Both the position numbers and the translations under genes were made by a program. From JAVKDP01 sp040222185 (lineage in GTDB: Bacteria > Bacteroidota > Rhodothermia > Balneolales > Balneolaceae), in contig JAVKDP010000067.1 in the NCBI GenBank assembly GCA_040222185.1, forward strand, positions 1-23,087: a DNA stretch of 23,087 bases, written 5' to 3'. The notes beneath the pieces were generated by a model. It made no database searches. It was given only the letters and a program-made list of their open reading frames with translations, and was not told the origin of the DNA. Below, in pieces: positions 17,601-23,087 of the stretch (position 1 is the first letter of the stretch; each line of letters begins with the position of its first letter).

Positions 17601-18097
17601 GTAGTTTTACTCCGTATGAAGAATTGGCTTCCAAGAGCCGAAGAAGGCCAGGCTGGTTCCGAGATGATGAGCATGTTTTTATGAAGCACGCTGAATCAAT
17701 GAAGAAACTGGTTGAAGGAGGCTCATTAGCTGGAGTCGGTAGCCATGGGCAGCTCGAAGGGCTTGGGTACCACTGGGAGCTTTGGTCAATTCATTCTGGA
17801 GGAATGAGTAACCATGATGCATTACGAGTGTCTACCATCCTGGGTGCTAAATCTATTGGTTTAGATGGTGATGTGGGTTCAATCGAAGCTGGTAAACTTG
17901 CTGACTTTGTAATTCTAAACTCAAACCCATTGGATAATATTCGAAATACGAATTCAATCAATATGGTTATGAAAAACGGTCGCCTATATAATGGCGATAC
18001 TCTTGATCAGGTTTACCCGGATCAAAAGAAAGCCGGGCCATTTGAGTGGATTCACAAAAGTCCAAACGAGATGTCGCTCCCAGGAGTAGAAAAATAG
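14603..18097 (+). CDS. Exported TolB-propeller amidohydrolase fusion
   Basis: A 1164-residue protein. Residues 1-24 are a signal peptide (ending VNVKAQ). Residues about 45-665 carry repeated TolB/WD40-like blades with SPDGKxIxF patterns (for example DVSPDGKHIVF, AVPSPDGKKLAF). Residues about 675-731 are a Lys/Glu/Asp linker. From about 740 an amidohydrolase-superfamily domain follows, with metal-ligand pair His808 and His810 in VDTHAHMW and the closing SIEAGKLADFVILN. At the place where related enzymes have a catalytic Asp (GTDS), this one reads GVGSHGQ (His1048). The substrate is unknown; a periplasmic peptide- or imide-type hydrolase is plausible. AAGG-type ribosome site lies upstream. Confidence 0.88.
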   Translation: MLKKYMSSLLMLTLCAILSVNVKAQDGTQFNMVMKADTSDTVKIEKKSKDLPLDPGRLVEITTNEGTWISLDVSPDGKHIVFDLLGDIYQMPIEGGKATQITDGMAFDTHPRYSPDGDYILYTSDASGGENVYYRNLNDSSDVTQVTKGDTKTYASAEWMPDGKYIVASKGGLTPKLWLIHKDGGSGKELVSAPAGLKMIDAAVSHDGKSIYFSRRNGAWNYNAQLPQYQVGLYDLETGRLSTVTSRYGSAFTPVLSDDGKWLVYGSRYEDKTGLVIRDLKSGNERWLAYPVQRDDQESIATMGVLPAMSFTPDSKSLIASYGGKIYSIPVSGGDATEIPFEVTTELEMGPEVLFKYPISDEKQVLASQIRDAVPSPDGKKLAFTVLNDLYIQDLPGGTPKKVLESDEIEANPTWSPNGKWLAYATWSSENGGNIYKIEPDARRPRAIKLTNEPGVYSGLAWSYSSDRIVALKGARRSYDQSYGPFAFGSTEDIVWVSSDGGDLNFVDKSRGRGNLHFVKSNDRIYLNTGNGTLQSIRWDGTDQKSHIRVTGITTYGFGVEEQMRNGSKILHQEDAKENNPPSNAAIVTMAPEGDQALAQVTNDIYVVTVPVTGGAVPRLSVANTASSQFPSKKLTEIGGQFPEWSHDSRKVHWSIGNGHFIFDLDKSEAFEDSVKAAKKLEEEEAKKKAEEEKKKEDSDEDKDADEEEEKEASDEDKKKEEDKKPAKFKADELQIKVYYTKDIPEGTVLFQNARIITMNGYEVIEGGDILVENNRIKEVGMNLAAPNGAEVIDLQGKTVVPGFVDTHAHMWPLWGIHKQKVWNYAANLAYGVTTTRDPQTATSDVLTYSDMVDAGMMEGPRVYSTGPGLGFWMYNIKDLDHAKNVMKQYSKYYDTKTIKMYLAGNRKQRQWILMAAREQSIMPTTEGALDWKLNMTQLIDGYPGHEHSFPIYPIYNDVVKTVSESQMAVTPTLLVSYGGPWAENYFYSRENPFDDPKLSSFTPYEELASKSRRRPGWFRDDEHVFMKHAESMKKLVEGGSLAGVGSHGQLEGLGYHWELWSIHSGGMSNHDALRVSTILGAKSIGLDGDVGSIEAGKLADFVILNSNPLDNIRNTNSINMVMKNGRLYNGDTLDQVYPDQKKAGPFEWIHKSPNEMSLPGVEK

Positions 18098-18104
18098 ATA
18101 ATTC

Positions 18105-18132
18105 AAAAAGGCTCTTAATTGAGCCTTTTTTG
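18105..18132. terminator. Bidirectional intrinsic terminator
   Basis: Perfect 10-base inverted repeat AAAAAGGCTC (18105-18114) and GAGCCTTTTT (18121-18130) around a 6-base loop, flanked by T-runs on both strands. It lies between the convergent stops of the amidohydrolase and the PLP enzyme and probably serves both. Confidence 0.92.
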
Positions 18133-18144
18133 TTTTCTGGATAC

Positions 18145-19227
18145 TTAAAAGGTTTTCCTGGTCATGTGATCAATGCTGATACCTTCGATACTTGCATATT
18201 CACCCATTAAATCCGCCGTTAAACAAGAATGGATTGGCAGTATTGGAATAATATCCCCGACATTTACCTGATCAAAAAATTCTGGTGTACAAGTAATAGT
18301 ACCATGTTCTTGTGATATGGAGGATAGGATGTTGCCTGGAATAGAAGCCCCCCAGCCATTATCCGTCTTCTGAGCAACTATTCCGAAATATGGATTATCG
18401 TCATTATCCGGAAAGTTATCTTTTGAAAAGTGTACTGCACCTCCGTGGATTAAAAGCTGATTTCTTTTAGGGTATTTAGCAACAACATGGCAAAACATTG
18501 CAACTGCAATATCTTCTTCACTGCAGGAATTTATTTTCGTTTGAGTCCAATCATAAAAAACGAAATTGCCCGGGCTTATTTGATCTATTGGACCAAAGCT
18601 ATCTAACACCGAGCATGATGGTGTATCACCAAAGCAGATTGGATCGTCAAAGTGTTCTTTTAAATTCGTTAATTGATCCAATATAGGTCCAACCAATTCT
18701 TGTATTTCTTGCTTGTTTCTACATTTATACGAATGTCCTGCATGAGTGTAAAAGCCTTTGAATATAAGGTGTTCAGATTGTTCAACTACAGATTTTAGAT
18801 CATCGAGCGTGAAGAAATCATTAATTGGAATACCACTACGTCCATATCCTGGATCAAGTTCAATGTAGATTCCAAGTTTATTTGTCAGCTTTCCATCAAA
18901 CTCTTTAAGTGTTTGGGCATCTACTGCAAGTATGTTAACTGTTACGGTAGAGCAAAGTTCATTCAAACGATGCACATCATGTATGCTAACAGGAAAAGCA
19001 ATGGTAATATCTTTCCAGGAGTCCTGGGAAAAGAATTCAGCCATTTTTACTGAAGATACAGTGATAGCTTTAACTCCTTCATTTCTGAACCACTTTCCAA
19101 CTTCCAGGGATTGATGCGTTTTAAAATGTGGGCGAAATTCAACATTTAAGTCTGAAGCTTTGCGAGTCATTTTCTTGATGTTTCTCTTCGCGGTATCAGA
19201 GTCAAGTATTAATGAAGGAAAGGTCAT
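18145..19227 (-). CDS. D-serine dehydratase/D-threonine aldolase-like PLP enzyme
   Basis: A 360-residue fold-type III PLP protein. An alanine-racemase-like barrel occupies most of the chain, with the PLP lysine in RPHFKTH (Lys36). A C-terminal D-serine-dehydratase-like domain carries the metal-binding His333 and Cys335 in PIHSCLTADL. Proteins with this layout act on D-serine or D-threonine and need a divalent metal. Cytoplasmic. The ATG at 19227 gives MTFPSLILDSD, matching the usual N-terminus (TPALLLD). It is monocistronic and terminates at the shared hairpin near 18105. Whether it is a dehydratase or an aldolase cannot be settled here. Confidence 0.87.
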   Translation of the reverse strand: MTFPSLILDSDTAKRNIKKMTRKASDLNVEFRPHFKTHQSLEVGKWFRNEGVKAITVSSVKMAEFFSQDSWKDITIAFPVSIHDVHRLNELCSTVTVNILAVDAQTLKEFDGKLTNKLGIYIELDPGYGRSGIPINDFFTLDDLKSVVEQSEHLIFKGFYTHAGHSYKCRNKQEIQELVGPILDQLTNLKEHFDDPICFGDTPSCSVLDSFGPIDQISPGNFVFYDWTQTKINSCSEEDIAVAMFCHVVAKYPKRNQLLIHGGAVHFSKDNFPDNDDNPYFGIVAQKTDNGWGASIPGNILSSISQEHGTITCTPEFFDQVNVGDIIPILPIHSCLTADLMGEYASIEGISIDHMTRKTF

Positions 19228-19518
19228 TATTTGGAAGTTTTTAATATGATGTAATAGATAATAGAGCTAATTTTGTAAAATAATGAATCCAAAAAACTAA
19301 GTACCATTATATGGTTGAACCTGTTGATTTACAGAGATAAGGATCACATCAATTGATGTAAACATCAGGTTAAATAGATTATCCCTTTGGTGAAAAGAAA
19401 ACAAAAGTAGTATTTTCAGGAAATGGGTGTTTATCGGGCAAAATAATAACCCGATTTTCATTAAGGCGATGCCCTGATTCATATCGCATACAATCAATAA
19501 ACTAACTAAAGAAAGTAA
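19228..19518. other. AT-rich intergenic region with several inverted repeats
   Basis: This 291-base stretch lies between divergent genes and has no convincing gene. It contains a perfect 14-base palindrome ACATCAATTGATGT (19346-19359). Imperfect outer arms (19318-19333 and 19357-19371) partly overlap it. An ATCGGG/CCCGAT hairpin (19433-19438, 19450-19455) is followed by TTTTC and overlaps an alternative GGGCA/TGCCC pairing (19436-19440, 19470-19474). A TAATTTTG at 19268-19275 fits the Bacteroidota -7 consensus TAnnTTTG, but no matching -33 element is evident. Confidence 0.5.
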
Positions 19519-19866
19519 TTGGAAAACGATCTGCTATTCACATTGATCACAAAACCTGAATGGAAAATATATTCATCATCAGGGAGCTTCGAGCCTGAAT
19601 CACTTACGGAAAATGGGTTTATCAGATGTTATCATGGAAATCAGGTAGAAGCAGCAGCTAACGAACTTTATAGCCAGGAATCAGAGATATTTCTAATTGT
19701 AATAGATCCGTTGCGCATACAGGTTCCCATTAAAAATGAAAAATCGGGCGAAAATGTATTCCCAAATCTGTATGGAAGTTTTTCAATTGATGCAGTTATA
19801 GACAGGATAGTTCTAAAGAAAGGGAAATCGGGTAAATACTCGGTTCATATTAAACATTTCGATTGA
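19519..19866 (+). CDS. DUF952 family protein
   Basis: A 115-residue protein with the DUF952 layout: an N-terminal LLFTLITKPEWK, then ESLTENGFIRCYHGNQVEAAANELY, a DP segment (IVIDPLRIQVPI) and VFPNLYGSFSIDAVI near the C-terminus. The family is small and its function is not established, though it has been compared with ADP-ribosyl-transfer folds. The start is TTG at 19519, giving MENDLLFTLIT; there is no closer in-frame ATG. It ends six bases before the diacylglycerol-kinase-like gene and is probably co-transcribed with it. Confidence 0.82.
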   Translation: MENDLLFTLITKPEWKIYSSSGSFEPESLTENGFIRCYHGNQVEAAANELYSQESEIFLIVIDPLRIQVPIKNEKSGENVFPNLYGSFSIDAVIDRIVLKKGKSGKYSVHIKHFD

Positions 19867-19872
19867 AATACT

Positions 19873-20742
19873 TTGAAAAGGAAGTATTGTTTACTGGTTA
19901 ATGAGCTTTCAAATTCAGGGAAAGCACGTTCGGTTATTGAGCAATACAAACAACAGATAGAAAGTATCCTGGAAGATGCAGAAATCAATTTTATTAAGAA
20001 AGGTGTATCTCTTTCAGAAGTCGCGGAGTTAAAGAGTAAAAGTTTCGAGTGTATTATCGCCTGTGGGGGAGATGGTACTGCCAGAAGTGTAGCAATTGCA
20101 CTAAAAGGAAGTGATACAAAATTCGGATTACTGCCCCTAGGTAGTGGAAACGATTTTGCTAAAGCGTTGGGACTAAGTAAATCCTTTGTTCAAAACCTTG
20201 AGACGATTAAGCAACAGTCGATCACAGAAGTTGATATTCTAAGATTTAATGATCAGCATTTTATAAACACCTTAGGGATAGGGTTCGATGGACTAACAAA
20301 TTACCTCGCTTCAAAATCGATCGTAAAGAGTGATCTGAAATATGTGGTTGCAGGGTTTAAAGCTCTCGTTTTATCTAAACCTTTTTATGTGCAAATCGAC
20401 ACTGAAAAAGAGTCCCTGAAAATAGAGTCGATGATGGTAATTGTTGCAAATGGTTCATGGGAAGGTGGTAAATACTTTGTTTCACCTGAATCGAGAAATG
20501 ATGACGGAATATCAGAGATTGTTATAGTTAAGAAGGTGTCAAAGTTTCGCTTGTTAATAGAGTTTATCAAGCTTTCATTAGGTTCAACATTCACGCCGGA
20601 TATCATATTAAAACATAAGGTTAAGAGTTGTAGAATTGAAACTTCCTCAGATCAATATGTGCATGCTGATGGTGAACTTGTTAACAACACCAGCTCCTTC
20701 GTTATCAATGTAGAAAAGGAGAAAATCAAAGCACTGGTTTAA
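19873..20742 (+). CDS. Diacylglycerol/lipid kinase family protein (YegS/DgkB-like)
   Basis: A 289-residue member of the DAGK catalytic family, which phosphorylates diacylglycerol, sphingosine-like or related lipids at the inner face of the membrane. Visible motifs are the ATP-binding GGDGT (65-69) with PLGSGNDFAK (from residue 88), GIGFDGLTNY and SPESRNDDGISEIVIV, and the closing HADGE. The start is TTG at 19873 (MKRKYCLLVNELSNSGKA), where NELSNSGKA replaces the usual NPxSGxG phosphate loop. It follows the DUF952 gene closely. The lipid substrate cannot be inferred from the sequence. Confidence 0.9.
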   Translation: MKRKYCLLVNELSNSGKARSVIEQYKQQIESILEDAEINFIKKGVSLSEVAELKSKSFECIIACGGDGTARSVAIALKGSDTKFGLLPLGSGNDFAKALGLSKSFVQNLETIKQQSITEVDILRFNDQHFINTLGIGFDGLTNYLASKSIVKSDLKYVVAGFKALVLSKPFYVQIDTEKESLKIESMMVIVANGSWEGGKYFVSPESRNDDGISEIVIVKKVSKFRLLIEFIKLSLGSTFTPDIILKHKVKSCRIETSSDQYVHADGELVNNTSSFVINVEKEKIKALV

Positions 20743-20821
20743 AGGTTTAACATTTCTTCATATTTAGAACGCAACAAATTAATCTTGTTTTCGGATAATG
20801 CTCCCGTTAATAATAAACTTT

Positions 20822-20827
20822 AAGGAG
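20822..20827 (+). promoter_or_regulatory. Shine-Dalgarno site of first tonB
   Basis: AAGGAG six bases before ATG 20834. It decides the start against an in-frame ATG at 20798. Most genes in this window lack such a site. Confidence 0.8.
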
Positions 20828-20833
20828 CAGATA

Positions 20834-21496
20834 ATGAGAGATCCAGTTAAACGGATGAAACGTATCGCAGATCATCGAAAGAATTATAAATTACATTTAC
20901 AAATAGGGTTAATAGGTAGTCTTGCACTTTTCCTGGTAGCGTTTCGCGTTACTTTTGAATCAGAACCTCCAACTATCATTCCTGTGGAAGTTCAGGAAGA
21001 GGTAGTTATGGAAGAAGTTATTCAAACCAAGCAGGTTGAAACACCACCGCCGCCACCTCGTCCACCGGTACCTGTAGAAGTACCCAATGATGAGATTATA
21101 GAAGATGAGATTTTAGATCTCGATTCTGAACTAGATCTTGATGAAGCATTTGATTTACCTCCGGCTCCACCACCTGAAGAAGTTGATGAAGAAGAAATTT
21201 TTGTAGTGGTAGAACAGCCTCCTGTTTTAATAGGTGGTATAGCAGGTGTACAAAAACGCATCGTATACCCTGAAATGGCAAGAAAAGCCGGAATTGAAGG
21301 ACGTGTTATCCTCCAGTTTGTAGTTAACAGCGAAGGGAATATTGTAAATCCAAGAGTTGTTAGAGGAATTGGTGGTGGTTGTGACGAAGCCGCACTTAAA
21401 GCCCTTGAAGGAGCAAAATTCCGCCCCGGTATGCAGCGAGGTAGGCCAGTAAATGTTAGCTATAGTTTGCCAATTTCTTTTAGTCTGAGTTCATGA
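20834..21496 (+). CDS. TonB-family energy transducer, paralogue 1
   Basis: A 220-residue protein with a short cytoplasmic N-terminus (about 1-20) and one membrane anchor (about 21-40). A proline-rich stretch (PPPPPRPPVPVEVP) and a very acidic linker (DEIIEDEILDLDSELDLDEAFD) follow, then a TonB C-terminal domain (about 140-218) with YPEMARKAGIEGRV and AKFRPGMQRGRPV. TonB links the inner-membrane ExbBD motor to outer-membrane receptors. No exbB, exbD or receptor gene is adjacent. The acidic linker differs from the Lys-Pro spacer of classical TonB. A terminator follows, so it is a separate transcript from paralogue 2. Confidence 0.9.
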   Translation: MRDPVKRMKRIADHRKNYKLHLQIGLIGSLALFLVAFRVTFESEPPTIIPVEVQEEVVMEEVIQTKQVETPPPPPRPPVPVEVPNDEIIEDEILDLDSELDLDEAFDLPPAPPPEEVDEEEIFVVVEQPPVLIGGIAGVQKRIVYPEMARKAGIEGRVILQFVVNSEGNIVNPRVVRGIGGGCDEAALKALEGAKFRPGMQRGRPVNVSYSLPISFSLSS

Positions 21497-21527
21497 TCAG
21501 AAATATAAATTCTTGTTTAGCGATTTT

Positions 21528-21557
21528 AAAATAGCCTCTTTTTGAGGCTATTTTTTT
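21528..21557 (+). terminator. Intrinsic terminator after tonB paralogue 1
   Basis: Stem AAAATAGCCTC (21528-21538) with GAGGCTATTTT (21544-21554), a 5-base loop of T residues and a T-run ending at 21557. It separates the two tonB genes. Confidence 0.92.
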
Positions 21558-21617
21558 GGAAGCGATTTCATAAAATCTTCACTTTCTAGCATTACCCTTT
21601 AATAAAGGTTGATTAAT

Positions 21618-21623
21618 AGGAGG
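21618..21623 (+). promoter_or_regulatory. Shine-Dalgarno site of second tonB
   Basis: A perfect AGGAGG six bases before ATG 21630. It supports this start over a TTG at 21609 in the same frame. Confidence 0.85.
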
Positions 21624-21629
21624 TTAAAA

Positions 21630-22316
21630 ATGAAAAGTTCACGAAGAGTATTAAAAAGAAACAATAAGCTTCAAGAAAATTACAAGCTAACTATTCAATT
21701 GGGGATGATACTTTCATTAAGTATTTCTCTTGTTCTTTTTAAAATGGACTATAGGCCAAGCCAGGAAAAAGAGGTGGTTGCAGTTGCCGAGCAAGAGGAA
21801 GTATTTATGGAAGAAGTAATACAAACCAAACAAGAGATTAAAGCTCCCGCACCTCCGCGACCAGTTATTCCAATCGAAGTTCCAAACGATGAGATCATAG
21901 AAGATGACATTATCGAATTGGATGCTGAATTGGATTTAGGTGAGGTATTTGATGTTCCATTACCTCCAAGGCCTCAAGAAGATGTAGTAGAAGAGGAGGA
22001 GGAAATCTTCGTAGTAGTTGAACAACCACCCGTATTGATAGGCGGTATTGAAAGTGTTCAGAAATTAATCGTTTACCCACCATTAGCACAAAGTGCAGGT
22101 ATTGAAGGAAGAGTAATAGTTCAATTTGTCATCGATAGTGATGGTAATGTTGTTGACCCATTCATCGTTAGAGGAATCGGAGGTGGATGTGATGAAGAAG
22201 CTTTAAGGGCAGTAAAGCATGCTAAATTCAGACCAGGCATGCAAAGAGGTAGAGCAGTTTCGGTAAGGTATACATTACCAGTTACTTTTAAACTAAAGAA
22301 ATCTGTAAATAGCTAA
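21630..22316 (+). CDS. TonB-family energy transducer, paralogue 2
   Basis: A 228-residue paralogue of the preceding gene with the same plan: basic N-terminus, one membrane anchor (about 23-40), a short proline stretch, an acidic linker and a TonB C-terminal domain. Segments identical in both include EVPNDEIIED, EEIFVVVEQPPVLIGGI, AGIEGRV, RGIGGGCDE and AKFRPGMQRGR. Codons differ throughout the shared segments, so the duplication is not recent. Having two stand-alone copies suggests different receptors or different conditions. It converges on the response-regulator gene with a 10-base gap and no obvious terminator between them. Confidence 0.9.
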   Translation: MKSSRRVLKRNNKLQENYKLTIQLGMILSLSISLVLFKMDYRPSQEKEVVAVAEQEEVFMEEVIQTKQEIKAPAPPRPVIPIEVPNDEIIEDDIIELDAELDLGEVFDVPLPPRPQEDVVEEEEEIFVVVEQPPVLIGGIESVQKLIVYPPLAQSAGIEGRVIVQFVIDSDGNVVDPFIVRGIGGGCDEEALRAVKHAKFRPGMQRGRAVSVRYTLPVTFKLKKSVNS

Positions 22317-22326
22317 GGCTTGGTTA

Positions 22327-22686
22327 TCAGGCAGTTAATTTCGAAACGGACTTTTTAAGTGTATCAAGGTTGATCGGTTTAATCAGGTATGCTAAAAAGT
22401 TCGTTTTCTTTGCTCTCCTTTTATTATAGGCGTCTGAATTTCCGGTTATAAAAATTACGGGTGTATTAATGTTTTGCTTCCTCAGTTGAAGTACAGCGTC
22501 AATCCCATCGAGTTCATCACTTAGCATAACATCCATTAGTATTAAGTCTGGCTGAAGTTTAATTACCTTTTCTATGGCTTCTTCTCCTGATACAGCTGAA
22601 CCGAGTACATTTAAGCCTATCATCTCTGCTATAGTTTTATGGACGAGAGATAAGACCATATCATCTTCGACAATTAATACATTCAT
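22327..22686 (-). CDS. Stand-alone response regulator receiver protein
   Basis: A 119-residue CheY-like receiver with no output domain. Visible are the acidic pair Asp8 and Asp9 (VEDD), phospho-acceptor Asp52 (LILMDVML), switch Thr81 (FITGNSD) and Lys103 (LIKP). All phosphorylation residues are present, so it should be a functional phospho-receiver. It would act through protein partners or a phosphorelay; no histidine kinase gene is adjacent. A 14-base palindrome lies just upstream of its start. Confidence 0.92.
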   Translation of the reverse strand: MNVLIVEDDMVLSLVHKTIAEMIGLNVLGSAVSGEEAIEKVIKLQPDLILMDVMLSDELDGIDAVLQLRKQNINTPVIFITGNSDAYNKRRAKKTNFLAYLIKPINLDTLKKSVSKLTA

Positions 22687-22697
22687 AGCACTTAAAT

Positions 22698-22711
22698 TAC
22701 TTATATAAGTA
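22698..22711. promoter_or_regulatory. 14-base palindrome upstream of response regulator
   Basis: TACTTATATAAGTA is a perfect palindrome 12 to 25 bases upstream of the ATG at 22686. It could be an operator or a promoter-overlapping site; it is also AT-rich enough to arise by chance. Confidence 0.35.
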
Positions 22712-22840
22712 GTCTATTAGTATTTCGCTTCTTAGATAGCAAGTGAACCTACTACTTGACTTGAATCTTACTTTATGAAAATTAATTAACTATTGCTAAC
22801 TAAATTTTATGAGCTTCACTGAACTGGTATACATAAAAAG

Positions 22841-22871
22841 AAACCCGAACCGGTCAAAGTTCGGGTTTTTT
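22841..22871. terminator. Bidirectional intrinsic terminator
   Basis: Perfect stem AAACCCGAAC (22841-22850) with GTTCGGGTTT (22859-22868), an 8-base loop, a T-run to the right on + and TTTCTTTTT on the minus strand. The nearest + gene ends 500 bases upstream, beyond a convergent gene, so it more likely ends a short minus-strand transcript arriving from the right. Confidence 0.88.
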
Positions 22872-22873
22872 CT

Positions 22874-22987
22874 TTAGGGCATTTGGTGCCTTTCAGCATC
22901 CAAAAGCTTTTTGCTCTTCGGAGGCTGGTTACGGCAGGGCATTTTTAAAGTTTCGGATAAATAAACTTTTATCGTATTTATTCTCAA
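22874..22987 (-). other. Candidate short minus-strand gene (mini-ORF or small RNA)
   Basis: On the minus strand a frame is open from TTG 22987 (after a stop codon) to TAA at 22876-22874, 37 codons. An internal ATG at 22942 would give 22 residues beginning MPCRNQPPKSKK, hydrophilic and basic. The stop lies three bases before the perfect terminator hairpin. The same stretch can also form RNA pairings (AGCA/TGCT and GCCT/AGGC), and the sequence AAATGCCCT occurs at both ends of the 22-codon frame. No ribosome site is clear. It is unclear whether this is a peptide gene, a small RNA or neither; I recognise no family. Confidence 0.35.
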
Positions 22988-23020
22988 AGTTTATAAAATT
23001 CTGTTGATTTCACTTTGAGA
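22982..23020. promoter_or_regulatory. 9-base inverted repeat before the last gene
   Basis: TCTCAAAGT (22982-22990) and ACTTTGAGA (23012-23020) are exact complements 21 bases apart. A possible promoter of the Bacteroidota type lies within: TTG at 23004 and TATCTTGG at 23025 (one mismatch to TAnnTTTG), 18 bases apart. Low certainty. Confidence 0.3.
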
Positions 23021-23036
23021 TTGGTATCTTGGTTTT

Positions 23037-23087
23037 ATGAACATCAAAAAAATGTTTTCTTTTACGAAGTCTGAACTCATTTTTGGA
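23037..23087 (+). CDS. 5' end of an unidentified gene
   Basis: ATG at 23037 opens a frame of 17 codons to the window edge, beginning MNIKKMFSFTKSE. Only this much is visible. The start resembles N-termini of some Bacteroidota helix-hairpin-helix (ComEA-like) membrane proteins, which begin with FxFTKxE-type sequence before a membrane helix, but this is a weak memory-based guess. An internal ATG at 23052 is an alternative start. Confidence 0.45.
   Translation, partial: MNIKKMFSFTKSELIFG

Larger units (their letters stand above)
22687..23036. other. 350-base region without a recognised gene
   Basis: Contents in order: a 14-base palindrome next to the response-regulator start, AT-rich sequence with no convincing frame, a bidirectional terminator (22841-22871), a GC-richer segment with short hairpins and a minus-strand mini-ORF (22874-22987), and a 9-base inverted repeat before the last gene. 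No tRNA or known RNA family was recognised. Confidence 0.6.

Noticed and set aside
19297..19497. 66-codon minus-strand frame in the gap before DUF952
   Set aside because: No family resemblance, no ribosome site, and it covers the inverted-repeat region; it looks like chance in AT-rich DNA.
21022..21261. Serine/glycine-rich minus-strand frames opposite tonB paralogue 1
   Set aside because: Antisense of the Pro- and Glu-rich linker codons; the + strand TonB frame with its domain and ribosome site is clearly real.
22870..22950. Possible c-di-GMP-I or cobalamin riboswitch before the last gene on the + strand
   Set aside because: The GGTTAC and GGAGGC stretches look suggestive, but the ordered conserved cores of those classes are not present, and the terminator arrangement fits a minus-strand unit better.

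Overview
The window is about 23 kb of ordinary-looking bacterial chromosome, roughly 40% GC. The gene content points to the Bacteroidota/Balneolota/Rhodothermota side of the tree: a SUF cluster ending in a DUF2480 gene, a type 2 isopentenyl diphosphate isomerase, a DUF5686 outer-membrane protein, a BamD lipoprotein, short acidic-linker TonB proteins, and dispersed GTCATCCTGA-type inverted repeats. A marine Balneola-like bacterium is my best guess. This rests on remembered family distribution, not on a search.

Region 1 (1-5693, + strand) is an iron-sulfur assembly operon: sufB (5' end outside the window), sufC, sufD, sufS, an Nfu-type carrier, a SufA/IscA-type carrier and a DUF2480 gene. Spacing is tight except where two inverted-repeat elements sit, at sufD|sufS and at iscA-like|DUF2480. 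These repeats also create false upstream start codons for the genes that follow them.

Region 2 (5701-7361) holds an AT-rich convergent nucleotidyltransferase gene that looks acquired, an SDR oxidoreductase and a third copy of the repeat.

Region 3 (7435-14491, + strand) joins isoprenoid and envelope functions: IPP isomerase, a short-chain (probably C20) prenyl diphosphate synthase, BamD, NadD, an LD-carboxypeptidase and a DUF5686 protein. Region 4 (14603-18097) is a large exported TolB-propeller/amidohydrolase protein with a highly charged linker. It ends at a strong terminator shared with the convergent PLP enzyme (18145-19227).

Region 5 (19519-23087) holds a DUF952 gene, a diacylglycerol-kinase-family gene, two tandem TonB paralogues each with a strong Shine-Dalgarno site and a terminator between them, a stand-alone receiver protein on the minus strand, and a gene-poor 350-base end. 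That end carries a bidirectional terminator, a candidate very short minus-strand transcript and the first codons of another + strand gene.

No CRISPR array, tRNA, rRNA, insertion sequence or phage module is visible. The candidates most worth a second look are the short minus-strand unit at 22841-22987, the dispersed inverted repeats inside the suf operon, the DUF2480 protein with an internal repeat and three cysteines, and the paired TonB paralogues. None of them clearly amounts to a new system.
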